Program-made: the position numbers and the translations under genes | The notes under the pieces: model-generated | What the model saw: the letters and a program-made list of their open reading frames with translations, nothing else | Database searches by the model: none | Told to the model about the DNA's origin: nothing | IMG/VR virus record: IMGVR_UViG_3300043429_001023 | Coordinates: 1 to 52,017 of that record | Length of the DNA: 52,017 nucleotides | From: a virus | Direction: 5' to 3' (one strand) | Shown: piece after piece, positions 29,175 through 38,300 of the stretch | Layout of the letters: every line of letters begins with the position of its first letter | Numbering within the stretch: position 1 is the stretch's first letter

Positions 29175-30900
29175 GTCGTGGTGTTTTATCGGCGAAGTTT
29201 TGTTTTGACCGGTGTAGTGTATTCTTGCCATACTCGTTTTTCTTGGCCCAGTTGGCATATGAACCTTTAAGCATGTCACGGGCCGAACCTTTTTTACCAA
29301 TTAAACCGGCAAACGCGTCAGCGCCTTTGGCAACTTTGTCGGCCAGACTGCCGTACCATGTGCCAAGTGGGTTATCATAGCCTTCTTCACCTGATAAATG
29401 CTTTTTCACGTTTGAGAATTTCTTCTCTCTGTCTGATTCGTATTTGTCCTTTTCGGCCGATCTTACGATTTCTTTGTCATAGTCTGAGCCATCGGATAGG
29501 TTATCCATATCGCCGCAGATCTTTCTTAACCTGGCAGCGTCTGGGCCGGCATAGATAACGGCATCTCCTCTTCGTTTTCTAGCAGAAACTTCTCTACGCA
29601 GGGCAGCTCTGGTGTATTGGTCGGTGGCAGACGCCATCTGTCTACCTTTACTGTCATTGCTGATTTCGCTTCCATATGAAACCACCCAAATGGCGGCGTT
29701 ATTGCCGCCGATGTCAGGTAGAAGTTTAAACACCTCTACCGGGTTCCTGGCCTTCTCGCCAAAGGTTGATAAGAAACCTGACGCCATAATCACTTTACCG
29801 GTTTTTTCAAGCAAAGTTAGCATAGCAGATGGGACGCTTTTATGGCTGCAAACGATGGTAGTTTTGAACCACTTTGGTTCGACTAGCCCGGTCATCGATG
29901 AATCTCCGCCAACCGAGTAGGCATGCATGTCGTCAAACTCAGACTGTACCATGTTGGCCAGAGCACCCTGGTTTACGGCGTCACTTAAACCTGGTAGATA
30001 TGTGTCAGCCAGATGAAGGTTCTTCATCTTGGTTCTAGCCAGACCAGCAAGTAAACCCATTGAAATACTTTGCTGGTGCATACTTTTCTTTTCATATGAG
30101 TCGGCCAGCATCTTGCTGATTATTGCAACGGCGGACAAAACGACAGTCTGGTATTCCTTGATATACTCGTTTTGGTCCATACCCTTGCCGGCATATTTTT
30201 GGTTGAATATTTCCAGAGCTACCTTTTCGGTTTGCTTAGTGATGTTTTCAACCCAGTTTTTGAAATAGCCGGTTTTGTTGGCTTGCGCCTCTGGTGCTCC
30301 TTTATGTAACTCTATAATACCCTTAGAGCCGGCCAAAATGCGTGATACCCCATGGTATTCCATTTGGTTATTCATCATTGAAGCAATATACGGTTTTGAT
30401 GACGGGGCCATCAAGTTGTTAATCACGTTCTGGTAGTCGGTGGTAATGTCTGCTGATTCAAACAGCATATTGATAGACGATTTCTCAACCGATTCTTTGA
30501 ACTGAGCAATAGCATCGCTTACTCGGTAGTCAAACTCTGGGTCAACCGACCACATCAGTCTAATAAGGAAGACATCACTGTCTGACGGTTTTCTCTTGGG
30601 GTCGGATAGCCAACCAGAGCTAGAGATGTCTACCAATCCCTGGTATTCCTCAAGCCTGGTTGATGAGTTGGCTGAGTTTCTAGCGTTAAACGACGCCTCT
30701 GCCACCACACCAAGTAGGCTGTCGGAGCCAACCCACATCAATTTTGACTGATCAATGACAACGCCACCGGACTCGGAAACCACGAACATTCCGTCTGACA
30801 CATATCCACGAATACCACGGTCAAACACGGCGTCTACCTCGGCACAAACTGATTGGTCCAGGTGGTCGTATTTTTCGCTCAAAAGCCATGAAAGTTTCAT
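29170..30900 (-). CDS. Unknown large protein, 576 residues
   Basis: Function not recognised. The N-terminal half is mixed alpha/beta (VVIDQSKLMWVGSDSLLGVV), the middle long and helical (EKVALEIFNQKYAG; AVAIISKMLADS). A segment from about residue 365 has strands TTIVCSHKSVPSAML and AIWVVSYGSEI that look like a Rossmann-type or nuclease-type core. The C-terminal 120 residues are very basic and low complexity. One base separates it from the 823-residue gene upstream. Its size and late-type context suggest a virion component. Confidence 0.82.
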   Translation of the reverse strand: MKLSWLLSEKYDHLDQSVCAEVDAVFDRGIRGYVSDGMFVVSESGGVVIDQSKLMWVGSDSLLGVVAEASFNARNSANSSTRLEEYQGLVDISSSGWLSDPKRKPSDSDVFLIRLMWSVDPEFDYRVSDAIAQFKESVEKSSINMLFESADITTDYQNVINNLMAPSSKPYIASMMNNQMEYHGVSRILAGSKGIIELHKGAPEAQANKTGYFKNWVENITKQTEKVALEIFNQKYAGKGMDQNEYIKEYQTVVLSAVAIISKMLADSYEKKSMHQQSISMGLLAGLARTKMKNLHLADTYLPGLSDAVNQGALANMVQSEFDDMHAYSVGGDSSMTGLVEPKWFKTTIVCSHKSVPSAMLTLLEKTGKVIMASGFLSTFGEKARNPVEVFKLLPDIGGNNAAIWVVSYGSEISNDSKGRQMASATDQYTRAALRREVSARKRRGDAVIYAGPDAARLRKICGDMDNLSDGSDYDKEIVRSAEKDKYESDREKKFSNVKKHLSGEEGYDNPLGTWYGSLADKVAKGADAFAGLIGKKGSARDMLKGSYANWAKKNEYGKNTLHRSKQNFADKTPRP

Positions 30901-30901
30901 G

Positions 30902-33373
30902 TTAGAACCCCAGTTGGTTTAGTAATGCCAGCGCTTTGTTTTCACTGGGGCGTTGTTTCTTGCCACGGTTACTGTCGTTGGCGACCACAGCATGTGTTGC
31001 CCTGCCACCGGTAAACTCGTTTGTTTGGTCGTGCGTTCTAGCCAGCTTGAGCGAAGCGGTGACATTCTTGGCGTTCTCAAATCTCTCAGCATAAACGCCC
31101 GATCCCTTAATCAGGTCAACACCTTTTTGGCCGTAACCAACGGAGACAATGTTTCTGACCACCGACGTGTCGATACCGGTTTTACTTTTAGCCTCGGCCT
31201 CGTAACCCTTAATCGCGTTAACGATGTCGTTGATATACTCGTACTGTTCAACAAGGGCCGATAACCTGTCGGTACCTAGATTTGTTGCCGTCTCGACTAA
31301 ACAGGCCTCTCTTACCTGGTTCACTAAGTTAGCTGTTGATGTCTGCATATCGGAGGCGACTTTAACAAACGACTCGGCCCATGGTATGATTACGTCGTGG
31401 ATATATTTGCTGCGGGTGGCAACGTCTTCCGGCTTAGCGTTGGTTTTCTCCGGGGCTTTAGAATATCTATCGATGCCAACTGCATCGTTTAGTGTAGATA
31501 GCCTTTCGTACATTTCGACAACGGTATGAGTGACAGTCTTGTCATATGACGATGAAACTGTTGATTTACTCATCGGCACGTCGTGTACACCCTGATCAGG
31601 TTGGTTGGTCCCACCAATATCTCTACGCTGGTTGCGAATACTAACCATCCCGGCGTCGGCGAGGTGTATTTTAGTTTCAACCAGGCTGGCCGCTTCACTA
31701 AACCCAGATCGGTTCAAAACCGAAACAACGTTGTTCAGACCTCGCATGGCATCGCTGTAGCTGCTATTTGACGATGATAGATCTTCCAGCACTTTCAACA
31801 CGTTAGTTGAGGCTTTATCGCCCTTAGGCGACTCTGAGTATTTTAGTATTGAACCAACCAGCTTTGACTGTGTGTTTAACAGCATTGGGATATCTTCAAG
31901 GTATGGTTCAATCTTGCTGACTGCCCCAGCAATATCGCCGATCTTTCTGGCGTCGGTGTCGTTGATTTCGTTTTTGGTTTCCTCAGCAATATTCTTCAAC
32001 TCCTCCGACATTTTAGTAAGGGTGATATCTGGACCAAGAGCACCCATTGATGCTGAACCGTATTGCAATTTGTCTTTGTCAACCATCTTGTACCCGTTGA
32101 CGCTGGATACCGAGTTTACATGCTGGTCGGTGCTGGCCATGACAATAACGATGGCCGGGTTTAGTTTTGTAACGGCATCGGCCATAGCCTTAGAAACTTC
32201 ACTCCCCTGCTGTTCCGGCTTACGTGAAACCGAGCCGCCGATGACGTTTGTAAACACAGGAAGAGGCCCAGATAAATCAGCGTCTGGGAATTTCAACTTG
32301 ATAAGTTTTTGAGTTTGTTGGTTAGTGTTGACAAACGGATCGGAAACAATTGATAACACACTCATATCATGGATTTTATCAGAGCTTTCTGGGACGACAG
32401 CCGATAGCATAGCTATCGTTTCGTCGATTTGCTTGTTATTTGAGATAGTGCTATCGATTAACGATAACGACATATTTGACGTAACACCGGAGAATCCAGT
32501 TTTATTAGCCAGGAAGTCGTTATGGTGGTTGGCCACATGCACACGGATAAAATGCTGGGATTTTTTTAGGTATCCAATTACAGCGTTGTCCACCTCCGGG
32601 TTTTGGCCATCTAAAGCGGCTTGTAGCTTGTCGGCAAAAACAGAACGACCACCGGTAGGTAAGTCACAGATTGAAGACACAATCCGGTTTACGTCGTTAT
32701 CTGATTCTATAGCCTTGTATATGTCAGCTGGGTTTCTGGTGCCAGATTTGATAGACGCCTCGTGTAGTTTTAGTACAGTAGAGATTTTATACAAAGCGGT
32801 AATTGCTATTTCAACAGCTTTTTTCTGAATACCATCGGTGTCGTCTTTAACGAAGTACATGGCATTGCATCTTTTAGCCAAACCGGCCAGATCAGCAGCA
32901 ACTACCGACAGAATACGGCTGTTACCATCTGGTTGGGCACCAATGTCTATGTCTGCTTCAACATCGGTATATACCGGGATGTTTTTGAAGATAAGAACAT
33001 CACAATCGACTTTGTTGTTATCTTTTTGGGCCAATCTTTTTGGGCCGAGAAGAACCACTTTATAGTTATTGCTTAGACGGGCGGCAACCGAGATGTTAAA
33101 ATATGGGCTACTATCTGGACCGTTTTTGACTTTAAAGGTGGAGCCAACCACGTTGGCCACGGAGGCAAGCTCTGACTCAGTAATAGGGGTATCCGAGTAG
33201 GCAACAACTCTAAAGGGAATGTTTTTGTTCTTTTTGGCCCGTTCAAGCATTTCGGCAGCAATACTGCTGGATTCTGGGCCAACGTCTGCCAGATCATCTA
33301 CAGTTTTTTCCTTCGGGTCCTCAAAGGCTTCGCCAAACTGTTTAACACCAACGTAGTACAAAAGGCTTTTCAT
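30902..33373 (-). CDS. Unknown large protein, 823 residues
   Basis: Function not recognised. A largely helical protein with heptad-like stretches, many Asp, Ser and Val residues, no Cys-rich motif and no nucleotide-binding loop. The N-terminal 140 residues look alpha/beta (PFRVVAYSDTPITESELASV; YKVVLLGPKRL). The C-terminus is basic (GKKQRPSENKALALLNQLGF). It is expressed with the 576-residue gene (one base between) and preceded by a CTAAATATC late-type promoter 24 nt before the ATG. A structural or internal head role is likely by context. Confidence 0.82.
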   Translation of the reverse strand: MKSLLYYVGVKQFGEAFEDPKEKTVDDLADVGPESSSIAAEMLERAKKNKNIPFRVVAYSDTPITESELASVANVVGSTFKVKNGPDSSPYFNISVAARLSNNYKVVLLGPKRLAQKDNNKVDCDVLIFKNIPVYTDVEADIDIGAQPDGNSRILSVVAADLAGLAKRCNAMYFVKDDTDGIQKKAVEIAITALYKISTVLKLHEASIKSGTRNPADIYKAIESDNDVNRIVSSICDLPTGGRSVFADKLQAALDGQNPEVDNAVIGYLKKSQHFIRVHVANHHNDFLANKTGFSGVTSNMSLSLIDSTISNNKQIDETIAMLSAVVPESSDKIHDMSVLSIVSDPFVNTNQQTQKLIKLKFPDADLSGPLPVFTNVIGGSVSRKPEQQGSEVSKAMADAVTKLNPAIVIVMASTDQHVNSVSSVNGYKMVDKDKLQYGSASMGALGPDITLTKMSEELKNIAEETKNEINDTDARKIGDIAGAVSKIEPYLEDIPMLLNTQSKLVGSILKYSESPKGDKASTNVLKVLEDLSSSNSSYSDAMRGLNNVVSVLNRSGFSEAASLVETKIHLADAGMVSIRNQRRDIGGTNQPDQGVHDVPMSKSTVSSSYDKTVTHTVVEMYERLSTLNDAVGIDRYSKAPEKTNAKPEDVATRSKYIHDVIIPWAESFVKVASDMQTSTANLVNQVREACLVETATNLGTDRLSALVEQYEYINDIVNAIKGYEAEAKSKTGIDTSVVRNIVSVGYGQKGVDLIKGSGVYAERFENAKNVTASLKLARTHDQTNEFTGGRATHAVVANDSNRGKKQRPSENKALALLNQLGF

Positions 33374-33396
33374 GTGTTATTCCATGGTTGTCGAAT

Positions 33397-33405
33397 GATA
33401 TTTAG
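33397..33405 (-). promoter_or_regulatory. Putative late promoter before 823-residue gene
   Basis: CTAAATATC on the minus strand, 24 nt before the ATG at 33373. Confidence 0.45.
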
Positions 33406-33422
33406 TCGAGTATGGATATACA

Positions 33423-33450
33423 AAAGACCGCCCCTTTCGGGGCGGTCTTT
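33423..33450 (-). terminator. Strong terminator after the acidic protein gene
   Basis: Perfect 12-bp stem (33423-33434 with 33439-33450) with loop TTTC, between the 309-residue gene and the promoter of the 823-residue gene. Confidence 0.92.
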
Positions 33451-33465
33451 CGAGGCAGAGTTGTA

Positions 33466-34395
33466 TTACTTCTTGGCAGGGGCCTTTTGTTTAGCGGCAG
33501 CGTTTCTAAACGAGCCGTCAAAACTCTCGTCAAACAGCTTCGAAGCCTGAGCCATGAAGCCTTCACGTGTCACCAGTTTTGAGGGGAGAGCGTCGAGAAG
33601 TTTGACACCACTCTTTTCGAATGAGTCCTGCTCGTCGTCAACCGGAGCGGTGACTTTGGTGTGTTTGGTGGCAGTGGATTGTGATTCAGCTGGGCCACCG
33701 GTGCCACCGGCTTTACCAACAGCCTTTTGGCCTTTATCGGCCAATTTGGTTTCCTTGCCGGCAGGAACATCTTTGGTAGCATGCTTAGCAGCAGTGCCGA
33801 ATTTCTCGGCGGGGCCGCCAGTGGTACCGGTCTGGGTGGGGGTACCCGCAGTAACCTTTGGAGCTGACTTGAGATTTTTTAGAGCTCCGTCAACCTTGGT
33901 AGCACCGGTGTCACCGCCTTCTTTACTGGCAGCGGCAACATAGCTTTCGAAGTACTTGTCGTAATCGACCGATTCGCCGAATGGTTTGTTTTCGTCTTCT
34001 TCGTCGTCGTTGCCTTCGCCTTCGTCGCCTTCATCGCCTTCACCTTCGTCGCTACCTTCGTCGCCGAAGTCATCGCCGCCGAATTCGCCGCCAAGGGCTT
34101 CCATACCACCATCGCCTTCACCGCCATCGGTGAGTTCGCCGAGGTCGTTGTCACCTTCGGTTGATAGGTCGGTCTCTTCGTCACCAAGACCGACCAGACC
34201 TTTCAGGCTTTCGAACTCGGATTCCAGGTTTTCGACGGCACTTTTGATTTGGTCGAGTTTGGCCGAGTCGTTTTCTTCGTCCAGGCCTTCGGCGTCTTCC
34301 ATACCAAACTCTTCGCCTTCATCGCCGCCTTCATCGCCGAGGTTGAATTCGTCGCCGAGGGTTTCGTCATCAAATTGGTCTTCTTTGCCAGCCAT
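33466..34395 (-). CDS. Very acidic low-complexity protein, 309 residues
   Basis: Residues 1-150 are dominated by Glu, Asp and Gly (EGDEGDEGEGNDDEEDENKP); residues 150-260 by Gly, Thr, Lys and Ala; the C-terminus is basic with FDESFDGSF. No fold is recognisable. Acidic, repetitive proteins of this type are known among phage core and scaffold proteins and DNA mimics, but no function can be assigned. It has its own putative promoter (34434-34443) and terminator, so it is probably made in quantity late in infection. Confidence 0.82.
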   Translation of the reverse strand: MAGKEDQFDDETLGDEFNLGDEGGDEGEEFGMEDAEGLDEENDSAKLDQIKSAVENLESEFESLKGLVGLGDEETDLSTEGDNDLGELTDGGEGDGGMEALGGEFGGDDFGDEGSDEGEGDEGDEGEGNDDEEDENKPFGESVDYDKYFESYVAAASKEGGDTGATKVDGALKNLKSAPKVTAGTPTQTGTTGGPAEKFGTAAKHATKDVPAGKETKLADKGQKAVGKAGGTGGPAESQSTATKHTKVTAPVDDEQDSFEKSGVKLLDALPSKLVTREGFMAQASKLFDESFDGSFRNAAAKQKAPAKK

Positions 34396-34433
34396 ATGCG
34401 TTTCTCCGGTTAAATGTGTGACACTTGTCGATG

Positions 34434-34443
34434 AATATTTAGG
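34434..34443 (-). promoter_or_regulatory. Putative late promoter before acidic protein gene
   Basis: CCTAAATATT on the minus strand, about 40 nt before the ATG at 34395. Confidence 0.4.
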
Positions 34444-34460
34444 TTAGAAGTACCGATATG

Positions 34461-35918
34461 TTAATTCACAAAACCATTAACCATATCGAAAGTAGTTTGT
34501 ATGATCCTAAACCCTTCCTCTTCATAGGTGTTGATTCTCTTGGATTTGTGCCGTTTACTATACTTCTTATCCGTGAATAAATCGATAATGCGTACCGGTT
34601 TGTCAGTGACCTTGCTTAGATGACGCCGTAATCCACGGCCGATTGACTGGATCATTTTAATATCGCCGGCAGGCTGCTCATAGAACATAATAGTATGCAG
34701 GTTTTTGATGCTTATACCTGTAGAATACTTCTGGTATGTGGCTATGAACGAAACCCCATCAGATTTTTCAAGAATTTCTTTGAATATTTCGTTGTCACCT
34801 GCACTGGTATTTTCACCATGTATAAAGGTATAACCGGTATTTTGCTGTAATACTCGACCGGCAGAAACGTTCTGAACCAAAATCAACGAGTTACGTTTGA
34901 AAGATTCCTCACGTTTAATAATGGCTACTGCCTGTGACATATACAGCGGGTCACCAGACACAGCAGCACGTTCTAGGTTGTGATCTGGGTACTCTTCTAG
35001 AGACTTGGTTTCACAATCAACAATAATCACAGTACACCCAGGCAAGAACCCCTCCGCCTGCAGGTCCTTAGTGTCTTTTCGGTAGATGATTGGGCCGTTA
35101 TTACCAAACACACAGTGTAGCGTATATTTGTCTTTCGGCATTGAACCGGTAAACCCGTACACGGCTACCGGGCTAACATCGGCCATTATGGCATCAACAG
35201 TATCACTACCAGACCCGTGACATTCATCGTTGTAAATCACCGTGAGGTTGGCCGCAAAGTGGGCCTTCATATTGTCATTTAAAGCCAGTGAAGCCCTAGT
35301 AGTGATCAGTATCGGCATCATCGGCATCCAACTTTTAGCATCAGCATACCAAATACCAACTTTGCGCCTGTCAATACCATATACCCTGGTCAGATCGTCG
35401 CAGAATTGCTCAACCAGGTCCTGTGTTGGCACCAAGACCACGTGGTACTTCCAAAGAGGTTTATCACGAAGAAGGTGGGTAATAATATACCCTATAGTTG
35501 CCGACTTGCCAGAGGCGGTTGGAAGTTTAATGACACCTCTCAGCTTTTTCATAGCCGCAATGGCCGATTCGCGTTGATAATATAGTGGGGTAATGCCTGG
35601 TAGAATGTTATCGTCGAAAACGCATCCTGGGTTGCTACCACCTTTATACAGTATAATGGCTTTGTGGTCCATTGTGGCAGTGACATTGAACAGGTGGTGG
35701 ACCGCCGTGTACACGGCCTCCAACAGCCCGTACCTGAAATCTCCGTGTTTAGAGATTACTGACCGCATACCGTCAGACAGACCCAATACAAACGATTTGT
35801 TCATGAATGCCGATGGGTCACGCCACGAAAGGCTTTCGGTGAGTTTGGTTAGCTGGGCATCAGTAAGGCCGACAATTTTGAACCGGTTCTTGCCGATATC
35901 CACAATATTGACCGACAT
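34461..35918 (-). CDS. uvsW: UvsW-like superfamily 2 helicase
   Basis: 485 residues (T4 UvsW 503). Walker A LPTASGKSA near residue 132, the DEAD-box variant YNDECHG near residue 230, motif III GFTGS near residue 257, and motif VI QSIGRGLRR near residue 430. The N-terminal 110 residues correspond to the T4 UvsW DNA-binding domain. UvsW unwinds branched and R-loop structures and links origin- to recombination-dependent replication. Its ATG overlaps the stop of the UvsY-like gene upstream by one base. Confidence 0.9.
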   Translation of the reverse strand: MSVNIVDIGKNRFKIVGLTDAQLTKLTESLSWRDPSAFMNKSFVLGLSDGMRSVISKHGDFRYGLLEAVYTAVHHLFNVTATMDHKAIILYKGGSNPGCVFDDNILPGITPLYYQRESAIAAMKKLRGVIKLPTASGKSATIGYIITHLLRDKPLWKYHVVLVPTQDLVEQFCDDLTRVYGIDRRKVGIWYADAKSWMPMMPILITTRASLALNDNMKAHFAANLTVIYNDECHGSGSDTVDAIMADVSPVAVYGFTGSMPKDKYTLHCVFGNNGPIIYRKDTKDLQAEGFLPGCTVIIVDCETKSLEEYPDHNLERAAVSGDPLYMSQAVAIIKREESFKRNSLILVQNVSAGRVLQQNTGYTFIHGENTSAGDNEIFKEILEKSDGVSFIATYQKYSTGISIKNLHTIMFYEQPAGDIKMIQSIGRGLRRHLSKVTDKPVRIIDLFTDKKYSKRHKSKRINTYEEEGFRIIQTTFDMVNGFVN

Positions 35919-36388
35919 TAGCTTTCTTCCTTTTCTAACATACTGCGTATGCTGTTAAACACGAATCGTTGCGATTTATGTAGGTCAACAACCTCTTCGA
36001 TGTACGTGATATACATTTTCCGCATTTCAACATCATGCTCGGCTAACTGGACATCCATGTCGTGGTCAATAGCAAATTTGGTTTCCTTCTCCATTGATGA
36101 AGGAATGCGAGAGGTACCACGAATACGAAGTTCAGTCTGATTACGGATAGTACGGGCTTTAGCCATTGCGGCTTTAAGTCCCATCTGCTCAGTAATCAGA
36201 AGTGAAATGTAGAAGTGGTGACGTACCCCACTAGCGAACAGCTTCTCCAGGAAGTTTTCACGACTCAGTGTAACGTCCTTCAGTACCTGTTCACCAACTT
36301 TCCTGCGAAGTACCAGATATCTCATGGTGATAGCTGCGAACGGGTCACCATCTGTTGTAGGGTCAGCTGATGTGAATTGTTCGGTCAT
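35918..36388 (-). CDS. UvsY-like recombination mediator (tentative)
   Basis: 156 residues, helical, with a pattern comparable to T4 UvsY (137 residues): a basic central helix, then KETKFAIDHDMDVQLAEHDV, and a C-terminal helix ending SQRFVFNSIRSMLEKEES like UvsY's final 'F-x-I-k-h-I-q-d-M'. In T4, uvsY lies close to uvsW as here. UvsY loads UvsX on gp32-coated single-stranded DNA. Identity is weak, so the name is inferred mainly from context. First gene of the leftward unit from the divergent control region. Confidence 0.55.
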   Translation of the reverse strand: MTEQFTSADPTTDGDPFAAITMRYLVLRRKVGEQVLKDVTLSRENFLEKLFASGVRHHFYISLLITEQMGLKAAMAKARTIRNQTELRIRGTSRIPSSMEKETKFAIDHDMDVQLAEHDVEMRKMYITYIEEVVDLHKSQRFVFNSIRSMLEKEES

Positions 36389-36702
36389 GTTTGTCTCCAG
36401 TTAGTACGAAAGGTACGATCAGTACTGCCAAGTGTCAAGTATGTGCTTTTTCGTTCAACCTTCTTTCTGTTCACCACCGGAGGTGGCCGAAGGCCGCTTT
36501 AAAGTCGTTGTTTATAAAAACGAAGTTTTATAAACCACTTGTAAGGTATGTGCTTGAGCGTGAAAAACCGTCTTTCCGATATGTGCTTGATATGCGCTTT
36601 CTATCTGTATGTGCTTGCCAGTTGTGTTATTCTGGTTGGCATGTGCTTGACTTGTCGGTATGTGCTTGTTGGTTTTTCTTTAATTCAACCCGGAGAGACA
36701 CG
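36389..36702. promoter_or_regulatory. Divergent control region with repeats
   Basis: 314 nt between the minus-strand UvsY-like gene and the plus-strand 504-residue gene. Contains seven TATGTGCTTG-type repeats (listed separately) and a 10-bp inverted repeat (36510-36519 with 36526-36535) holding TATAAAA. An open plus-strand frame crosses it, but the repeats and the well-placed CGGAGAGA site before 36703 argue that it is non-coding. Likely holds promoters for both directions, and possibly a replication origin. Confidence 0.6.
36440..36668 (+). repeat. Seven TATGTGCTTG-like repeats
   Basis: Copies begin at 36440 (TATGTGCTT followed by T), 36547, 36580, 36591 (TATGCGCTTT), 36608, 36640 (CATGTGCTTG) and 36659, all in the same direction. 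The core TGCTT matches the core of the T4 MotA box of middle promoters. Some copies are followed about 11-13 nt later by TAnnnT-like hexamers. Function is inferred. Confidence 0.75.
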
Positions 36703-38217
36703 ATGTCCGTTCATTATATCAAGTTGGTAATTGACCTGGTTAAAATGCCAGACCGCAAGGCGGTGATCCAGCGGTTTATTGGTATTCATAATGCTGACGG
36801 TGTCATCCTGTCTAAGGTTGGTGGTTCAGTTCGTGCGATCTTCGTGGCCGGCCCTTTTGAAAGTAAAAAGTCGGCACTGACTCATGACAAAGCAGTGAAA
36901 TCTGCCTGTGAATCTTTGATTGCTCACTACGGCGGCAAGGTGGCCAGTGCTAGTGCCGTGGCTGGTGCTGATTATATGTATAACTCAGTTCAGTTCAACG
37001 ACCGAAAGCTTGAGTGTGGTGGGTATGCTGTTAATCTTAGGAAAATTCTTGAAAAACGAGCAGAAACTGAAATAGCAAAAGGTTCTACGGAGCCTAAACC
37101 TCCTAGGGCGTACAAAATTTTCGACCAGTCACTTAGTCAGCCAGTGCATCTAGACGATCGTGGCTGGAAGGCGAAGTATGGGGCAAACGATTACACCTCG
37201 GCTATGCAATATGTTGGGTATGTGTCCAGAATAATAACCGATGGTCCACACGTGGATAAATGGGAGTCTTTTGGCTCCGGTGTGACAGTAAAGATTATGC
37301 AGATGTTCCCACAGCTCAGGTATGGCAGAAGGAACGAGGTTGAAGATCTTGTATACCAGTGGATGTCAAAATTCATTAAGATGCCGAAAAGCAAGGAAGG
37401 TTTTAGACGCAAACCGGCCAGTAAGGCATCTACAGTGTGGGCGTCGAATGAAGAAAAATTCATGGCAATATTGGCTGACTGCGTGGTAATCGGAGCGTCA
37501 GAACACAACGGCACCCCGGTTTTTGCTATTACTGGGTTTGGTAAACACCCGTTGCACCGTGGCATGGGCAATCGTATAGTCCACCACGCCCAAAACAGCC
37601 ATGGTTTAACATCGGCCAGATATTATCCAGCAGCCAGGGTTAGAGTATGCTGCCATTTAGTCAGCATGGAGTTGATCAAGCTGGCCCACCATGACCGGGT
37701 ATATACCGATCAGGCTAGAATAAAGGTGACACCGTTCACCCCTCCAAAACGAAAAAATCCGATGAATACAAAATCGGTACCAAAAAAGATTTCTGCGGTA
37801 GAACGCCTTTCGGTCGCGAACGCGAGGCCCTCCGCAGTCAACGAGAACGACGGTTCTCGTGAGCCACAGCCCCGTCGGTGTGATACTAATGCAAAAGGAC
37901 TTGCCTTGGAGAATACCGAGCAATGTGGCGGCTTCGTTGATTTGAACCAGCATCATGTATTCGAAGACATTGTGTTTGTTGACTTCAACGAATCGGCGGC
38001 AAACCAAGGTCTGGGCTACCGTGTAGACATTTGTTCAGACCACATTACGAAAAATCCCGAAAGTTACGAATCAGACTTAAAGTCACCAGTTGCTGTCGTG
38101 GATCGGCAGAACGCGATCATTGGTCCTTGGGCATACGCTGGCACAAGGATGCTAATAAACAAGCGAGAGTTGATAAACGAATCACAGTCTGAGGCGATGC
38201 GTAGACGTAAGAAATAA
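36703..38217 (+). CDS. Unknown protein, 504 residues
   Basis: Start at 36703 (MSVHYIKLVIDLVKMPDRKA) with CGGAGAGA 5-12 nt upstream. Function not recognised. The N-terminal domain (to about residue 130) is alpha/beta. The middle has aromatic and basic segments (MQMFPQLRYGRRNEVEDLV; YQWMSKFIKMPKSKEGFRRK). The C-terminal 150 residues are Pro/Lys/Asn-rich with an acidic patch. It is the first gene of the rightward replication unit, so an early or middle role (replication or host takeover) is more likely than a structural one. Confidence 0.8.
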   Translation: MSVHYIKLVIDLVKMPDRKAVIQRFIGIHNADGVILSKVGGSVRAIFVAGPFESKKSALTHDKAVKSACESLIAHYGGKVASASAVAGADYMYNSVQFNDRKLECGGYAVNLRKILEKRAETEIAKGSTEPKPPRAYKIFDQSLSQPVHLDDRGWKAKYGANDYTSAMQYVGYVSRIITDGPHVDKWESFGSGVTVKIMQMFPQLRYGRRNEVEDLVYQWMSKFIKMPKSKEGFRRKPASKASTVWASNEEKFMAILADCVVIGASEHNGTPVFAITGFGKHPLHRGMGNRIVHHAQNSHGLTSARYYPAARVRVCCHLVSMELIKLAHHDRVYTDQARIKVTPFTPPKRKNPMNTKSVPKKISAVERLSVANARPSAVNENDGSREPQPRRCDTNAKGLALENTEQCGGFVDLNQHHVFEDIVFVDFNESAANQGLGYRVDICSDHITKNPESYESDLKSPVAVVDRQNAIIGPWAYAGTRMLINKRELINESQSEAMRRRKK

Positions 38218-38246
38218 TAGCCTAAAAATACTTGTAAGTCTATTCG

Positions 38247-38276
38247 GGCTGGTGTACTGTTTAGTTTTCACCGGCC
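38247..38276 (+). terminator. Weak hairpin after 504-residue gene
   Basis: 8-bp stem with one G-U pair (38247-38254 with 38269-38276) between the 504-residue gene and the sigma gene. No T tract. Confidence 0.35.
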
Positions 38277-38300
38277 AAGAAAAATATCAACGGAGCAAGC

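Noticed and set aside
33986-34447. Ser/Pro-rich plus-strand frame of 153 codons
   Set aside because: It mirrors the Glu/Asp-rich minus-strand gene (GAA/GAC read backwards gives TTC/GTC and, shifted, Ser/Pro codons). No independent evidence.
36391-36702. Upstream extension of the 504-residue gene to 36391
   Set aside because: The extension translates the repeated TATGTGCTTG motif into Cys/Leu-rich nonsense and lacks a ribosome site; the ATG at 36703 has a strong one.
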